A stretch of 47,080 nt of DNA, taken from assembly GCA_900540495.1 (NCBI GenBank), contig UQGA01000014.1:1-47080 (forward strand). Direction: 5' to 3'. The position numbers were made by a program, and so were the translations under genes. The notes beneath the pieces were generated by a model that was not told the DNA's origin, did no database searches, and saw nothing but the letters and a program-made list of their open reading frames with translations. The DNA is from an uncultured Eubacteriales bacterium (GTDB lineage Bacteria; Bacillota; Clostridia; Christensenellales; CAG-138). The number at the start of each line of letters is the position of its first letter. Within the stretch, counting starts at the first letter, position 1. Shown in pieces: positions 45,598 through 47,080 of this stretch.

Positions 45598-47080
45598 TCA
45601 AACCACCGCCTTATCGCTATCCGCAACATTGCTGTAGCTTTCCTGAACCTGTGCCAACATCTCGGCATAGTCCTGCGCATGCGCAAACTCAATCTCCAAG
45701 GTCTTGTCTTCATACACGCGGATCTGTTCCATACATTCAACAGCAACAGCTCTTGTAAGCGATGGAATATTTTGATGGGCAATCAGGTCTTGGACCCATT
45801 GGCTCCGTCGGCCCGATTTGTCAAGTTCCAAATTGAGTTCACGCTGAACCTGTTCTTTCGCGATCAGCGCATCCGTGATTTTAGAATCGTACTGTGCCCG
45901 TATTTCAAGAAAATCCTCTTTCGGGATAATATCCTCCTTGAAGTCTTCATATAAAGAAGCTTTCAGCTTCCTGTACTTTATTTCTTCCATCTCAGCTTTT
46001 TCCATTCGCTCCTGAGCCTTGCGTGCGCGGATATGCTGAAGCGGCGCGTCCTGGATCGCCTTTAAGCACTCATCCATCTGAACAACCATGGAGATATGCT
46101 TCTGCAGCAACGCAAGCACCGCATCCAGAAGCTGCTGTTCCGGAATCGCATGACTTGTGCAAGCTCCACTGTTTTTATAAGTGCTGCAAGCATAGCATAT
46201 TTGCTTATTCGCTGCGGAAGCGGTAATCGTCCGGCGAACCATGGGGCTTCCGCAATCTGCGCAGAAAAGCATCCCTGCAAGGGGAAACACAACGTTTTTC
46301 CCGGGAGAGACACGCGTATCCATCTTCAGCAAGCGTTGAACAAGGTCAAACGTTTTCTCACTGACAATTGCCTCAAACGCTTGCTCAACCACGACCCATT
46401 TCTCCGGCGGGTTTACAACCACTGTTTTGATTTTGTAATTTGGCCTTGTGCGAACGCCCTGTATCATCGTCCCTGTATACACACGGTTTGACAATATACG
46501 TCCTACGCCGACAGCAGTCCATTCGACTTTTGCATGCTTCTGAAAGCTGCACTTGAGTCTGCTTCCCATGCTTCTCTTATATTCTAGTGGCGCCAGAACT
46601 CTTTGCTCTGTCAGGCGTTTAGCGATTGCCGCTTGGCTCATTCCTTCAATTTTCCAGCGAAAAATATCCTGAATGACGCCTGCAGCATAGGGGTCGATCT
46701 CCAATTTGGTATGGTCATCTTCAGATTTCATATAACCATAGGGGGCAAAGGCGCCGAGATATTCTCCGTTTTTACGCCGAACCTGAAATTGACTCCGAAT
46801 TTTCATGGAAATATCGCGGCAATAGTTGTCGTTCATCAGGTTTTTTAGCGTGATGCTGAAATCATCTGCGTAATCGCGCGTCACCGTGTCAATGTTGTCG
46901 TTGATCGCTATCAAGCGTACGCCGTAAAAAGGAAAAAGACGGTCGATATACTTTCCGGCATTGATGTACTCTCGGCCGAAGCGGGACAAATCCTTCACAA
47001 CGACGCAATTGACCGTCCCAGCCTTGATGTCATTCATCATAAGCTGGAACGCAGGTCGGTCATAGTTAGTCCCAGTATAT
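45598..47080 (-). CDS. Large serine recombinase, third (5' end outside window)
   Basis: The last 493 residues or so of a third recombinase; its N-terminus lies beyond the right edge, so the catalytic Ser cannot be seen. The frame enters as YTGTNYDRPAFQLMMNDIKA and contains the arginine motif VKDLSRFGREYINAGKYIDR, GEYLGAFAPYGYMKSEDDHT, GRILSNRVYTGTMIQGVRT, a zinc ribbon (LFCADCGSPMVRR, then CYACSTYKNSGAC) and a coiled coil. As the first gene in transcription order, its missing upstream region probably holds the promoter for all three. Confidence 0.93.
   Translation of the reverse strand, partial: YTGTNYDRPAFQLMMNDIKAGTVNCVVVKDLSRFGREYINAGKYIDRLFPFYGVRLIAINDNIDTVTRDYADDFSITLKNLMNDNYCRDISMKIRSQFQVRRKNGEYLGAFAPYGYMKSEDDHTKLEIDPYAAGVIQDIFRWKIEGMSQAAIAKRLTEQRVLAPLEYKRSMGSRLKCSFQKHAKVEWTAVGVGRILSNRVYTGTMIQGVRTRPNYKIKTVVVNPPEKWVVVEQAFEAIVSEKTFDLVQRLLKMDTRVSPGKNVVFPLAGMLFCADCGSPMVRRTITASAANKQICYACSTYKNSGACTSHAIPEQQLLDAVLALLQKHISMVVQMDECLKAIQDAPLQHIRARKAQERMEKAEMEEIKYRKLKASLYEDFKEDIIPKEDFLEIRAQYDSKITDALIAKEQVQRELNLELDKSGRRSQWVQDLIAHQNIPSLTRAVAVECMEQIRVYEDKTLEIEFAHAQDYAEMLAQVQESYSNVADSDKAVV

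Larger units (their letters stand above)
42099..47080. mobile_element. Serine-recombinase integrative element inserted in spoVAC
   Basis: From about 42,100 onward base composition falls sharply towards AT, codon use changes, and all genes are site-specific recombinases. The left boundary falls within the spoVAC frame near CTCTGCTTGTGTCAAG (about 42096-42110). Large serine recombinases typically lie next to one end of the element they move, as here. The 42,099-42,283 end is gene-free and contains short direct repeats. The element continues past the right edge, so cargo and the other junction are not visible. Confidence 0.85.

Overview
The window comes from a GC-rich, spore-forming member of the Clostridia (Bacillota). 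The evidence is a SpoVA cluster, a YtxC-like sporulation protein, a SAM-I riboswitch before metK, a class B sortase, strong GGAGG ribosome binding sites and sigma-A promoters of the TTGACA-17-TATAAT type. Lineage below class level is inference; Christensenellales- or Oscillospirales-like bacteria would fit. The first 42.1 kb is chromosomal core and accessory DNA. The last 5 kb is clearly more AT-rich and is a mobile element that continues past the right edge.

Layout. 0.3-1.6 kb (minus): SPFH/band-7 membrane protein and Arc-like DNA-binding protein behind a promoter whose -10 lies in a perfect palindrome. 1.9-4.5 kb: DUF5655 protein, an apparently leaderless TetR regulator and a purine-type NCS2 permease. 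4.8-11.5 kb: two DegV proteins, then secA, prfB (in one frame, without the usual programmed frameshift) and a short glutamate-5-kinase-like enzyme. 11.8-14.5 kb: a surface beta-helix protein with a VPPTG sorting signal and its class B sortase, bracketed by a 59-bp direct repeat. 15.0-18.3 kb: tRNA-Pro(GGG), MgtC-like protein, M29 aminopeptidase and a YitT-type membrane protein. 18.4-21.0 kb: DUF308 membrane protein, metallophosphatase, a scar carrying an MBOAT start fused to an RCC1-type end, and a Nudix hydrolase. 21.2-22.9 kb (minus): DUF134 regulator, Mrp ATPase and NifX/NifB-like metal protein with a His/Cys-rich tail. 23.1-26.5 kb: flavin-reductase-like protein, metK with riboswitch, HtrA protease. 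26.7-30.2 kb: YtxC, three poorly known envelope proteins (one with a membrane-tethered Mrr-like domain) and rpmB. 30.6-34.8 kb: MreB-type actin, NlpC/P60 hydrolase and L,D-transpeptidase, a cell-wall group. 35.7-37.8 kb: membrane protein, small HTH regulator and lipoprotein. 38.0-40.5 kb (minus): DUF2804 protein, HAD phosphatase, YbaK-type deacylase. 40.6-42.1 kb (minus): spoVAE, spoVAD and only the last 37 codons of spoVAC.

The most interesting point is at about 42.1 kb. The spoVAC reading frame stops abruptly where AT-rich foreign DNA begins, and this DNA carries three different large serine recombinases in tandem, translationally coupled. The insertion breaks spoVAC and cuts spoVAD-spoVAE off from upstream transcription. 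The arrangement resembles skin-type elements that split sporulation genes and leave by serine-recombinase excision, but it could also be a plain gene disruption; the far end of the element is outside the window.

Intergenic DNA is rich in direct repeats and long hairpins, mostly terminator-like. Several GC-rich gaps contain no credible gene, and the long open frames antisense to secA, metK and the 28-30 kb genes look like by-products of high GC content.
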